Source: Penium margaritaceum (taxonomy: Eukaryota > Streptophyta > Zygnematophyceae > Desmidiales > Peniaceae). Taken from it: 64,000 bases of DNA. The notes beneath the pieces are model-generated. The model ran no database searches and was not told where the DNA came from. It worked only from the letters and a program-made list of their open reading frames with translations. Made by a program: the position numbers and the translations under genes. Positions 10,876 through 21,079 of this stretch are shown here, piece after piece. The stretch's first letter is position 1. Each line of letters opens with the position of its first letter. Where the stretch lies: assembly GCA_023375785.1 (NCBI GenBank), contig SZWC01003895.1, positions 6,090-70,089 of the forward strand, given 5' to 3'.

Positions 10876-11770
10876 GACTTCTAAGTTTCCCCCTTTATTG
10901 CAGACCTATCTTCAGCTTGTCCCATTCTAAGGAATTTCTTGAGCTCGACCCCATTGCTTTATGTCCCATACATAAAAACAAGTCCCAAAAACGTGTGAGT
11001 GGGCATTTGTGTCCTTACATTCATGGCCCACTTCTTGTCGACCTCAGGGTTTTTACGATTTTTGACCGAGGGCAAATTTTTCACAAGACATGACCTCCAC
11101 TGTTCCTTTTCCAAAGGTTCTGACATGTTCAACCACTTTCCACAAGGTTCGACACAAGTCTCGTGAACCTTATTCATGTTTCAATAATATTCGGTCGACT
11201 TCTGGACGGCGCTAGACTTTCATAAAATTTCAACCACTTTCCACAAGGTTCGACACAAGTCTCGACAATCTCAAAATCCCCTGACTTCTATGTAGAGTTT
11301 CTGAAAGCGGCCACTTGTGATGCAGTGTTGCATGATTCAAGCAACTCATGCTCGCATGTCACGCTCGAGGAAGCACTCAAGTCAAACATCGAAGACCCAA
11401 CATATGCATCATTATGTTTCTTGTACTTGTATGTATGCGCTCGACATGTTCGGCACTTCATCAAAATACAATTACTCCAAGTGTCCCAACGGCCAGATAG
11501 CTTGGATACATCCACGTAGCCTTTTTTCCATTTCATGTGTCGACGTCACATGACATGGTACCTTGACACAACCTTTCTTCTTCTTCCTTGCTACTAGCTT
11601 AGCGGTGTCAGGTGGATAGCTAGGTTATTTCTTTCTCGACTAGAGAAGATGGATTATTTGTGCAGAAAATTGGATACATGCTTCTTGTACCCTTGCCTCA
11701 ATTCCTCAAATTGTCTTCTCCTGAGCACCTTATCCTTATGAACCACCCAGGTTCCGCTCATTGTAACACT
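10876..11770. other. Possible 5' LTR region of G2, no gene
   Basis: No coding motif. The right end abuts the G2 primer-binding site, so some of this stretch should be the G2 5' LTR, but no second copy was found to set its limits. It also contains the 35-bp direct repeat. Confidence 0.4.
11129..11264. repeat. Exact 35-bp direct repeat
   Basis: The 35 bases at 11,129-11,163, beginning TCAACCACTTTCCACAAGG, recur exactly at 11,230-11,264, so the period is 101 bp. The DNA between copies is not obviously repeated. Confidence 0.85.
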
Positions 11771-13560
11771 TGGTATCAGAGCGCAACAACACTGGAGGGG
11801 GAGTCGACACATTAACCACAAGGCGATAATCTCCCACAAGTGTTCACAAGTTTACAGACTTCACAAAGACAATGGTGAATGAAGAAAGCACACCTGGCGA
11901 CCAGCAGTAGTAACTGACGTAGACTCCAGCGATGGAAATCAATAACACATGGTCAATGTGGCTCTTGTGGCATACTAGATAATAGCGGCAACTTTGCAAC
12001 CAATTGCGCAACACCGACGACCCCGATGGCCAACCTGGTGACGGACAACTCCAGCTTGGTGAACCCTTTGCCTCTGCCATTACCCATTAAGGCAACACCT
12101 GGCACAATGAGAGGAACCAGCCCACAGGCTTGCAACAATGAGGACCAGTACCAGAAGCTGTCAAGACTTGAGAGCCTCAACACCGATCTGCTCCAAGAAC
12201 TCAATGCGACAATGGAGGAGCTTCAAAAGGTGTGAACGTGAGAAGAATTTCTTACCGAGACAAATCTACAACTCTCGAGCAAGCCCCAATTTTTAACGGA
12301 ACTTCTTGAGTGATTCGATCCTTCAAACTCAAAAGGACCGATGGTTTGGATTTGGCTGACGAGTTTCAAGGTTTACTTCATCGCTGCTTGGGTCGTAACA
12401 ACAAGAAAAAAACTGACCTTGCGGCCTTGCCTTTGCATGGCTCGTCTCTAAGTTGGTGGTCTGAACTACATCTTTAGTTTACTAAAGTAGGATATCGGCC
12501 GAGCTCAATCAACGTCCTCCCAGACCACTCACATAGTGTCAAAGGTAAACTTTCTACATCGTGAGCGCATCAATACAACGTGGCATGACTCACTGACTCC
12601 GCCAGAGAACTTGGTGGACTTTGCGTATGCCATACTAGCATATTCTGGAAGATTGGACGAGAAGTCTGATGTGCGATTCAAGCTTTGATGCCGGTAGTGA
12701 CCTCGCCCCCAATAAATTGTGCTTGTAGTATAACAAAAACCTCAAGTGCAACATCAGGAGAGTGATTGCCATATTTGGCATCCAGGTCAGCCTTCTCAAA
12801 TGATTGCAGGATCCAATCACATTGACAGTGTTGAGTACAAGGCTCGGAAACAGGAATCCAACACCTACGACCCCAAGGCCATAATCCATACAGTGGCAGA
12901 GGGAGTTCTTTATTGAAAGAAACCTAGTCTCTGATGGAGATTGATGCCATTGATCAATGCGATCAACGGCAGTGCTGTACTTTTGAAGAGTTGGATCACA
13001 TCTCCGGCCACTTTCAGAAACAACAGAAACAGGCCAGCAAGGGGAGAATTTCACAGAGAAGAAAATTGAGGAGCAAAGAAATGGCAAAAGGCAACAGCAG
13101 ACAGCGAAACACCTGTCCGGTTGGAAACATCTATGCCGGCCGATCGCCCATCTAAGCAGCCCACATAGTCACAGAATAGGGTCACTGAGATTGTATAGTT
13201 TGCCAAGGGAAATGAGGACGACCAGATGAACTTTTGGGCCAACATTGCGGGACAAGAATTTTCACCGAAACTGACCTACGTATTGGCTATCATCAGATCC
13301 CCATATTTGATAAGGAATTCAAGATGACAATGCTCATCATCAGTTATGGGCACTTTGAGTTTACGGTCATGCCGTTCAGACTCACAAACGCCCCTACAAC
13401 ATTTTTTTGCGGCAATGAATATCATTCTCTTGCCGTACCTGGACGACTTCATTGTGGTGTATTTTGCAACATCTTGGTGTAAAACTGGATTCCAAAAGAG
13501 CATAATGGAAATCTCCAAAAGGTTATCAAGGTTTTACTAAGAGAAAAAAATCTACTAATA
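11771..13560 (+). mobile_element. G2: Ty3/gypsy remnant
   Basis: Starts at a primer-binding site (TGGTATCAGAGC at 11,771-11,782) preceded by GTAACACT, a usual plant-type LTR end. A gag-like coiled segment lies at 12,026-12,235 (ending ATMEELQKV), with more gag-type sequence to about 13,000. Reverse-transcriptase blocks lie at 13,264-13,540: DLRIGYHQIPI, GHFEFTVMPFRLTNAPTTF and a YLDD context. It is a short, heavily broken fossil. No 3' LTR was recognised, so the right end is only where similarity fades. Confidence 0.8.
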
Positions 13561-14600
13561 ACTCACAAAATACGGCTTATCCTACTGATGTTTATGTTCG
13601 ATGTCAAGTATTTCCTTGTCAATGTTGTTAAAAAGATATGTTTCATAATCGAATTGATTAGGTGCCACCAAAATAATTCTGACTAGATGTCAATGATGGA
13701 AATTGTTCAATGCCCCAGGTTTTGACTCATACCTTCTCTTCAATTCGTGTTTCTACCTCCAACTATGCATACCGTTACCGCTTGTTCTCGTAATCCTAGG
13801 TAATGTCTTGATTGTTGCTAGGAAATCACGAGTGTCAGGGCTTTCAGGAGTGTCCTAACAACCAGGAACATCAGAATGAGTGCGATTTCGGAACGGAATC
13901 CGATCATGCTTGAGTTTGAGGGCGTTATAGCTGGTGTATCTGTGGAAGCGTCAACATAAGCCTGAGATATCCGCGAGTTGAATATTAAGCACACCATATC
14001 CACCAACTTCAATAATGACCATGAACTATCCAGCGCTCCAGAGTTTACGTCCACGACATCCATGCACGTAACATAATGAACGACATATCCGGCATATCGT
14101 TGTTCTTTGGCTGTGGTGCATATAGCATGAATTTGTTTTCACATTAGAATGTAGTGACAGATACTGTCGTTACCTCGGACCACTGTTCGATAATGTTTTA
14201 CACTGAAAGAAACCAAAGTAATTGTTTTTGCATGGTCGTTCAATGACGTGCCGAGGCCAAAAACATTGTTCGATGTTATCCCAGTTTCCATGTTGGAAAG
14301 GAGGGGGTATTATTTATTATGAATAGGCTGTCCCTCCACGAGTGTGTAACCTCCAGTCTGTAGCTCGCCCCTTCTCGAACACAACCTTACATTCTGGAGC
14401 CAACAGATTACCTCGTGCCAGTCCGTCATGAGCCTCACTGGCAGTTTGGAGACATCGCGACCAATCCTGGCCTTGCCCGAGGTCATGGTTGACGTCGATA
14501 CATCAATGTGCATGTGGTTGATGCATCGTGTTCTACGAGGACGTCACCGTCAAACCCGCGTAGACTGCGTCAAGCCTAAGACAGAAATGCCTCATGCCAC
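13561..14600. other. Unassigned stretch
   Basis: AT-richer DNA with only short frames. It may hold remaining G2 sequence, but I see no polypurine tract, LTR copy or domain motif. Confidence 0.4.
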
Positions 14601-14923
14601 GTGCACAAGTTTCTAGTCATGTTGTTTATTGTTTTGTGCTACTCAGCCATTGTGTCTACCCTGTTGTCCTTGTTAGTCTCTCAATCTCTGTGTTGTCGTG
14701 TGTCATTCGCTGAGAACGAGCGGGCCCGGCTCCCGTCCTGTCTACGCCATGGGCCACTTGCGATGGAGGATGCGTCCGCACCCGGTGCGAGTGTGCATAT
14801 TGTAAATTCAGTTCTGAATATTTTTACGTGGTATCCACTTTTTCTGAACATCGCATCACAACTCAGCTGGACAGCCAGCCGTAGACGTAGATCCCATGGC
14901 CCACCACCCGTCATACCACCACG

Positions 14924-15880
14924 TTGCACCTCTGCAGCGTCGCACAACCAGCCAGGTCTCACTTCCCCGCCCCAAGTCCAATTTATGACGAGGATTTGGA
15001 GCAAGAACAAGCCAATTTCCCAGTCATCTTGCCTGAACAGCTTGCAAACAGCAGTCTTTGTCTCAGCTTTGGGGTTTATGGCCATGGTAATTCATGGCGG
15101 GTGCTACTGTACTTCATCACGCATGCTATGTGGTTCCATGCTTATTTTTGAGCTTGCGTTTCATGTTTGTGACTGTGCAGTGTCCTCGGATGACGGACCG
15201 GACGAATTGGCCCCAAAAAGGTGCAAGACGGCAGATCTCTTTCTGCCCAGCATGGAATTTCCCACTATGGAGGAGGCTACAACCGGAGTTGACGATTACG
15301 CCATAGCCAACTGCATGACCGTGGGGTGACTTCGGAGCGAGAAGACTCACTTTCAGGCACGCTGTGGACAATGGAAGGACAAGAAGTTTCCGTGGCTATT
15401 AGATTCCCATGTCAATACACAACATGGCAACGTTGTTGTACGCCAGTTTGTGGATGGAAACCACCGTGTTCCTGATATGGGTTGAGGTGATCCATCGAAA
15501 ATGGTGCGGTGGATAAGTCGAAAGATTGCGTCCACATTGAAGTGCAACACCACGGCCAACGTGAAGATCCATGAGGCTATGGTCAAGAAGAGCACCGGCA
15601 AGGAAATTACCAAAAACACTCTCTCCTGTGCAAAATCAAAGACACAAGTGCGTATGATGGGACCGAACGACAAGGCCTGGTCCCTGTTTCCTGTGCAGTA
15701 CAAGAAGGTGAGCATGCTTTGCTTTCTTGCTCTCATATCATTGATGTCCTTCACTTGAGGACGGAAATCTGACAGTTTGTCTGTCTTTGAACGTGCAGCT
15801 CATGCGCGTGGATCCCAACACCCATGCCGTTGCCAGAGCCACAGAAGATGGAGCTTTCCATCGTGCCATTGTGTCGCACA
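14924..15880 (+). pseudogene. Mutator-like (MULE) transposase, N-terminal part
   Basis: Resembles the MuDR-type N-terminal region of plant MULE transposases: an acidic leader, MEFPTMEEA...DYAIAN, a C-x-W DNA-binding block (ARCGQWKDKKFPWLL, then RQFVDGNHRVPDMG), the linker segment around MVRWISRKIAS, and LFPVQYKK followed by DPNTHAVARATEDGAFHRA. Two short introns with GT/AG ends keep this frame: 15,086-15,180 (95 nt) and 15,708-15,798 (91 nt, phase 0). The frame is closed by in-frame TGA codons at 15,327 and 15,483. The catalytic DDE domain is absent: near 15,870 the sequence passes directly into copia gag. So this is a truncated transposon or a decayed MULE-derived gene. The upstream start is not determined; a frame opening at 14,601 overlaps it but is not convincing. 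Confidence 0.6.
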
Positions 15881-16047
15881 AGCATGACTTCCTATCTCAA
15901 CCTCTTGTCTAGGCCGCGGGGCTTGCCTTCTCCTTTTGAGAAGTGTTTTTTGGCAGATGGGCTTAGGGGGAACAACTATAGAAGTACTACTCTCCAACAG
16001 TTCCATCCTTCACACCTACCATCGCTGAGTCCATCCATGTTGTCCGC

Positions 16048-16068
16048 ACCCTCATGAAGGGTGTACAC
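16048..16068 (+). repeat. hAT left target duplication and terminal inverted repeat
   Basis: TSD ACCCTCAT at 16,048-16,055, then the 13-bp end GAAGGGTGTACAC. The sequence to the left reads as copia gag (C1), confirming the insertion point. Confidence 0.88.
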
Positions 16069-16075
16069 CGGTACG

Positions 16076-16152
16076 GAACTGCGGTTCTCCGGTTGGAAGC
16101 GGAACCGCGGTTCTGGTTTTGGAACCGTGGTTCTGCCTGGAACCGCGGTTCT
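16076..16152 (+). repeat. hAT left subterminal palindromic repeats
   Basis: Four copies of a GAACCGCGGTTCT-type motif start at 16,076, 16,102, 16,122 and 16,140; one reads GAACTGCGG and one GAACCGTGG. The core AACCGCGGTT is self-complementary. Clustered subterminal motifs are known transposase-binding sites in hAT elements such as Ac; that role here is inference. Confidence 0.85.
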
Positions 16153-16479
16153 TCACGGTTCTACACATGACGAGGTGTTACATGCACATTTTCTCTAGAA
16201 AAATCCAGGGACAGCAAGTTTACATTTTGACAATTCTCACCTGTCTCACTTTCAAAACAGATTCATGACTATGGGGAAACACCAAGCATTACTTCATAAA
16301 CAACCAGTCTGTTATTGTTTCCCATGTCATGTACACTTGGGGTTGCATTATGCATTAGCCATGTTGATATACTGAATTCATCATTGCCATTGTTCAATAC
16401 AAGAACTACCACACATTATGGAATGTTATGAGATTGAAGAGCAATGCATTTAAAATCAGTTGACTGATGGATCACAACT
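16153..16479. other. hAT 3'-side non-coding region
   Basis: AT-richer DNA between the left subterminal repeats and the end of the transposase frame. No motif seen; it would hold the transposase 3' UTR and polyadenylation signal. Confidence 0.5.
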
Positions 16480-18514
16480 CTACTCTCCATCACCATCGTC
16501 ATCATCGTCATCATCGTCATCACCATCCCCAACCCCAAAACCCACTCCCACCTCCATCACATCTTCATCCTCACCAGTTTCAAACAAACTCAGGCCCTCT
16601 AACTCCTCAGCTGCTTCACCAACCAACTCTGCTGTGGCCAGCCGGCGCAGTGAATTCACTCGGTCTTCCTCCTCCTTCAGTTCTGGGGCCACATTTCCAT
16701 GGACATTAACTGGAAACTCTAGCAGGCTGCTCTCATTGATCCACGACTCCATGGTGAGGAGATTTTCTACTGTCAAGTGGTCAAGAAAATGGCGGAAGTC
16801 AGTGATGACGTGCCGGCCGAGGGAGACGAGGCGCTCGGATGGTGTGGATGTGGCTGGGAGCACAAAATGGTCCATGGCAGCAAGGAAGAAGGTGGAAAAT
16901 GAAATCTGTTTTTTTTGGTAATGGCGCAGCACGTTGCACATCGGGTCCTTCGGTGGAAGCTTTGCCCACCTGTCCACCTCACCCTCACGTGTGGTCGCAG
17001 CTGGTTCTTCAACCCGGGGGGCTGGATGTTGTGGTGCAAACAGATCCTGTGATGGATCTACCAGCGCAGCCTGTAACAACTCTTCATCCTCTTCTTGCTG
17101 CTGCAGCACACGCGGATGGAGTTGGGAGAGTAGTGTACTTGCTGCCGCTAATTTCTTCTGTGTATGACTTGAACGGCTTCAATATAAGAGTCAGCAGTGC
17201 GCTGGTGGCCCACTCCTCATCAGTCGGAGTCAGCAGCGTGCCCTCCCTTCCATATCCTGCCAGCCATGTCACAAGCACCTTGCGCAGAAACAACACGCGG
17301 CTGCACATGTCAAGGGTTGAATTCCACCTTGTCTCAGTGTCAAGATGGAGAGAGAGGTACTTGACACCGGTGGCAGAGGCTGCAGAGATGAGGGACTGCT
17401 CCCTTGGCATGCTGCGGCTGGCAAATGTGGCAATCGCCCTTGCCTTGCCGAGGACCTCAGCGACAGCAGGGAGGGAAAGTAAATAATTGACCTCCAGGTT
17501 CATGATATGTCCCAAACATCTAATGTGACCAGCCTTCACAAACCCGTTGCCCGATGGTATGACATGGTGGTCAATCATGGCAACATTTGTGCTCTCATTG
17601 ACCATAGTGATGCAAAACACACGTGACCACAACCTCCACCCTTTCAGTGCATCCGAAAAGGCATCAAACATGTTCTGTGCTTTCGGTGAGTCTGGAATGG
17701 CAGGGAAAGAGAGTGCCATGGATTTGACCTTGAAGTCATTCACCCAATGCGCTGTGATTCCTACATACTTCATGTTTGCATCAGATTTCTAGCCATCAGT
17801 TGTGAAACTAATGACGGAGGTGACCTCAGACAGCAGCTTGCGTAACCTAGCATCAAAAGCAACCGCCCCTGTCACAATGGTCATGATTGCAGGCAGATGA
17901 GCAGTGGGATTACAATGCAGAAATGCTTTCTCCAGCCAGAATGATTGCATTGACAAAAATGACAGGTTTTTATCAATGACGTGCTTCCACAAACACGAGA
18001 GCCAGTACCTCTTGTTGAGCGTTATCCGAACTCCTGCAACAGCACGCTCTATGACGGTGGTACCTGCTCCTGGATCTTCCCTAATAGCTTTCACAGTGGC
18101 GGAGACGGCATTTGCAGTGGCGTATTGCAGTGCGACAGTGACCTCTAATTCCTTCATCTCCTTGAACAACTTTGAGTGGCCTAGACGAAGATGCTTTCTC
18201 ATTCCGCTGATGGAGCTCTTCCTGCAACCAAAATCTCGGCCGCACTCATTGCAATCTGCCCTATCTAGATCAGCTTCCTGCTTCTTGAAATAGCGCCAGA
18301 TGATGGCCTTCTTCTTCTTGCGTTTGTCGCCGACTCCCCCTTCACCATCTGACTCCTCATTGTCCGAGTCTTCTGCAGCCGCTCTCTCTTCACCCAAGCC
18401 CATGCCGTCTACCATGCTCGCTGTGTTGCTCGTAGCTACAACCCCTGCCAGCACTGCTAGTATAACTGCAGCCAGTACCGCTGCCATTGTGGCAGCGGAG
18501 GAGAATTTCTGCAC
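16480..18514 (-). pseudogene. hAT transposase
   Basis: Reads right to left. The N-terminal part (17,789-18,514) has an Ala-rich lead, an acidic patch, a KRKKKK basic run, and a BED zinc finger C88-x2-C91-x16-H108-x4-H113. It ends in VISFTTDG, the first catalytic-Asp block. A TAG codon just left of 17,789 stands where hAT proteins usually have Trp (TDGW); the same frame continues at once with KYVGITAHWV. The core (17,084-17,773) has CLGHIMNLEV, the hAT C-x-x-H block; the segment usually reading DNAxN is NESTN here, so the second Asp seems lost. A single frameshift near 17,090-17,110 leads to the C-terminal part (16,480-17,109) with the dimerisation block FVLPATSTPSERLVSLG and an acidic Asp-run tail. 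The likely start is M34 (MVDGMG) rather than the Ala-rich M1. About 680 residues in all. Confidence 0.92.
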
Positions 18515-18519
18515 AACCC

Positions 18520-19330
18520 AATGCGCTGGCTGCCGCTGCTGCTGGCTGCCGCGCTGCTGCTGGCTGCCGCTCCCACGGCTGATGGTTTTACTGAATGTGC
18601 TGGTGATTCTGAGCCTGGTGCTGGCTGCTTCTGCTGCCGGCTACTGCAAGAGGCACAACCTGCTGCTGCTGCCTGCTCCTGCTGGCTGCCGCTGCTGCTG
18701 GCTGCTTCTGCTGCCGGCTGCTGCAAGAGGTACAACCAGCTGCTGCTGCCTGCTCCTGCTGGCTGCCGCCGCTGCTAGCTGCCGCTCCCGCGGCTGATGG
18801 TTTTGATGAATGTGCTGGTGATTATGAGCCAGCAACGTGCTGGCTACTCCTGCTGGCTGCTTCTGCTGCTGGCTGCTGTTTTCTAGTGCTGATGCCGGTT
18901 GGTAGTAGTGCTAGGTGCACGGATGCACTGTTGGATGGTCTAACTCTGGTGCACTGCCACAGCTGCTGCTTGCTGCTGCTGCTGCCTGCTGCTGCAGCCT
19001 GCTGCTGCTGCCTGCTGCTTGTGCTACCTGCTGCTCCCAGTTGACAAGTTGTCAGTAGCAAACTCTGCCTGCTGCTGCTGCCGCCGCTGCTGCCTGCTGC
19101 TCTGCACCAATTGTGTACCTCCACCACAGACTTCCAGCATCACCACTGCTGCTCTGCCTGCCGCTGCTGCCGCTGCTGCTGGCTGCCGCACCCGCGGCTG
19201 ATGGTGTAGGCTGCTGCAAGAGGCACAACCTGCTACTGCAGCCTGCTCCTGCAGCCGCTACATGCCTCTACTTCTACTGTTGCTAGCTGCCGCTGCAGCC
19301 ATGACCCGGTGGCAGTGGTGGAACAGGGCT
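18520..19330. repeat. GCT/CTG-rich minisatellite-like region in the hAT element
   Basis: About 0.8 kb built from CTGCTGGCTGCCG-type units with longer repeated blocks, such as GCAAGAGG(C/T)ACAACC at about 18,647, 18,725 and 19,216, and CCGCGGCTGATGG near 18,570, 18,787 and 19,192. It lies upstream of the transposase frame. Frames here are alanine/cysteine-rich low complexity; I do not call a gene. It could be the transposase 5' UTR/promoter region with an expanded repeat. Confidence 0.75.
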
Positions 19331-19916
19331 GAGTGGTACAGAACTGCGGAGCAAACTTGCACTGAGAGGGAAAAATGAACCAGGCGACGAACTGAAATGG
19401 TATTCCAGTACTCACGTAATGAACCAGTCGACTAAATGAAATTGCAGTGACGTCGACATGCTCACGTCATGTGCTCATAAAGGAAGCTCCAGTCGCTGGA
19501 GCGGGAAGATTCCTCATAGAGGGAGCTTCATGCAGTGCGAGATAGCATACAGTTGAAAGCAAACTGCAGCGGTCGGCCAAACTCAACGTTTATCACACAA
19601 ACTGTAAAACAATGTCTTTTTATTCTATTCGAAGAGGCAAAGCCGTGTTCCTGTTGCGTACATGGCACGTAACAGGCATGAGCTGCAGCGTCGCCAAGTG
19701 CATTCAACGGACAACAATGTCCGTTCCGAGGTGGCGAGGATTGGGAATCCTCGCTTTTATATGTCAGTGCATGTGGACCAATGACATTAGGCTGGTAGGA
19801 AATCGATGGCTATCATGCGGCCATTCCGAGGTGGCGAGGATTCCATTCAATGGTTGTCCGATGGTTGTCTCACTTTGACCTGTTTGAGTGTTGAACGGGT
19901 CCCCTGCTTTTTTTTT
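19331..19916. other. hAT 5'-side non-coding region
   Basis: No gene. It contains a 19-bp direct repeat TTCCGAGGTGGCGAGGATT at about 19,724 and 19,824 (period ~100 bp), and a small hairpin GCTCCAG-TCG-CTGGAGC near 19,485. It probably holds transposase regulatory DNA. Confidence 0.5.
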
Positions 19917-19953
19917 NNNNNNNNNNNNNNNNNNNNNNNNNNNNNNNNNNNNN
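19917..19953. other. Assembly gap (37 N)
   Basis: Thirty-seven Ns between a T-run and a C-run, inside the hAT right end. True sequence and length are unknown. Confidence 0.98.
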
Positions 19954-19992
19954 CCCCCCCCCCCCCCCCCCCTCCCCCAAACCTAGGTGCGG

Positions 19993-20058
19993 GAACCGCG
20001 GTTCTGCAATGGTTCCGGAATCTTGGAACCGGAACTGCGGTTCCGGTACTGCGGTTCC
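19993..20058 (+). repeat. hAT right subterminal palindromic repeats
   Basis: Three copies of the same motif as at the left end, at about 19,993 (GAACCGCGGTTCT), 20,032 (GAACTGCGGTTCC) and 20,046 (GTACTGCGGTTCC). They lie within 90 bp of the right terminus. Confidence 0.83.
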
Positions 20059-20066
20059 AAGAATCT

Positions 20067-20087
20067 GTGTGCACCCTTAACCCTCAT
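20067..20087 (-). repeat. hAT right terminal inverted repeat and target duplication
   Basis: The end GTGTGCACCCTTA (inverted TAAGGGTGCACAC) followed by ACCCTCAT at 20,080-20,087, identical to the left target duplication. Copia gag resumes immediately. Confidence 0.88.
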
Positions 20088-20470
20088 TGTTGCTGTGCCT
20101 GAGAAGCCCATTCATGATGTCGGCACCCATTATGCTGATCCGGCCGCTCAACATCTGGCTGATCCAGTCAGTGCGTATGCTTTGCTTTGCCACCGCACCA
20201 CCATTATGGAGCTGGTGGTCCAAAGTGTGCTCACTGTTCAGTTCAACACGCTCCTGATGTGTGCGGATGAAACGGATGATGCGTACATGGAATTCGGGCT
20301 CAAGCTTCATAGCGAGCTTGGTTTGTTTTTGAGTTGTCTGACCTCTTCTGCGATGTCAAGGCTGATGAAATACAACACCTAGTATTTCAGCCAGTTCTAC
20401 CAAAGTCCCTGCTTCAGGTTGCTGTCCTCTGGGACTTCACCGCTAAGCATCTTGCCGCCTAGTAGACCAG
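20088..20470 (+). pseudogene. C1 gag, right of the hAT insertion
   Basis: Aligned with the gag of C4 and C5: ADPVSAYALL and QSVLTVQFNTLLM match ADPVGTYALI and QSVLTVHFNILLM in C5 (about 55,480-55,580). Serine-rich sequence follows to about 20,660; 20,660-21,080 has no domain I can name. Confidence 0.85.
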
Positions 20471-21079
20471 TCTTGAAAACAAATTCCTTCACTGTCCAAC
20501 AGTTGCAAGGGTTGCGGCTACTGCATACTCTTCTCCTTCATCTGTACTTGTAGCCTCTTCCTCTTCCTCCTCTTCCTCCTCTGCCACTTCCCCCGCCTCT
20601 CAAAACCGTGGGCGTGGCAGGTATTGTGGACAGGACAAGGGGAAACTAAAAGATCCTGCATTGCCTAGTGCGCCTAGAGTTTTCCACCATGCACGCTCAC
20701 TCGACACGCACTATCGGCACTTCTTCCTCCTCTACCTCCAGCTACAGCTCCAACACCCCCTCGGTCCTTCACCACCTCTTTTGCTCATGCCTACTCCACC
20801 GCTGGCGTTCCCTTTGCTCCTCCATCAGTTCCATACCCCTGGGGCTGGCCGCCCCCCTATGGAGCATCCGTCCATGTTGGGGCCACCTTCTCTGGCCTAC
20901 ATCGCTCCTCATTGGTGTACCCCTTTCTCGGAGTATCACGTCGCTGCCATGCCCTCGTCGCTTGAATCTACCAGGGTTTGACATACACATGCGGTGTTTG
21001 ACTCCCAACAATAGGAGGATGCCATGCGAGATGATTTGAGAGCTGTAGACAACCATGGTGTACACAAACTGGTTGATCT

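Larger units (their letters stand above)
16056..20079 (-). mobile_element. hAT DNA transposon with both ends and 8-bp TSD
   Basis: A 4.0-kb element inserted in the gag region of C1. It is flanked by identical 8-bp direct repeats ACCCTCAT (16,048-16,055 and 20,080-20,087), the target-site length of hAT elements. The ends are inverted repeats: left GAAGGGTGTACAC, right (reverse complement) TAAGGGTGCACAC. Both ends carry subterminal repeats of a GAACCGCGGTTC-type palindrome. The minus-strand transposase gene at 16,480-18,514 has BED finger, core and dimerisation regions. The element holds one 37-N gap. The transposase is defective (one stop, one frameshift), but the ends look complete enough to have been mobilised in trans. 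Confidence 0.92.

Noticed and set aside
14601-15330. 242-codon plus-strand frame as a complete membrane protein gene
   Set aside because: Its first two-thirds read through what looks like an intron and an alternative frame; only the last ~45 residues match the MULE-like protein. The hydrophobic N-terminus has no other support.
15910-16010. A MULE-like DG..L.G..YRS core block (LADGLRGNNYRS) that would extend the Mutator transposase
   Set aside because: Another frame of the same bases aligns block by block with copia gag of C4 and C5, including conserved spacing, and gag continues past the hAT insertion. The MULE reading was coincidence.
18300-18797. Plus-strand 165-codon frame opposite the hAT transposase
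   Set aside because: Antisense shadow of the transposase N-terminus running into the CTG-rich repeat; no motif.
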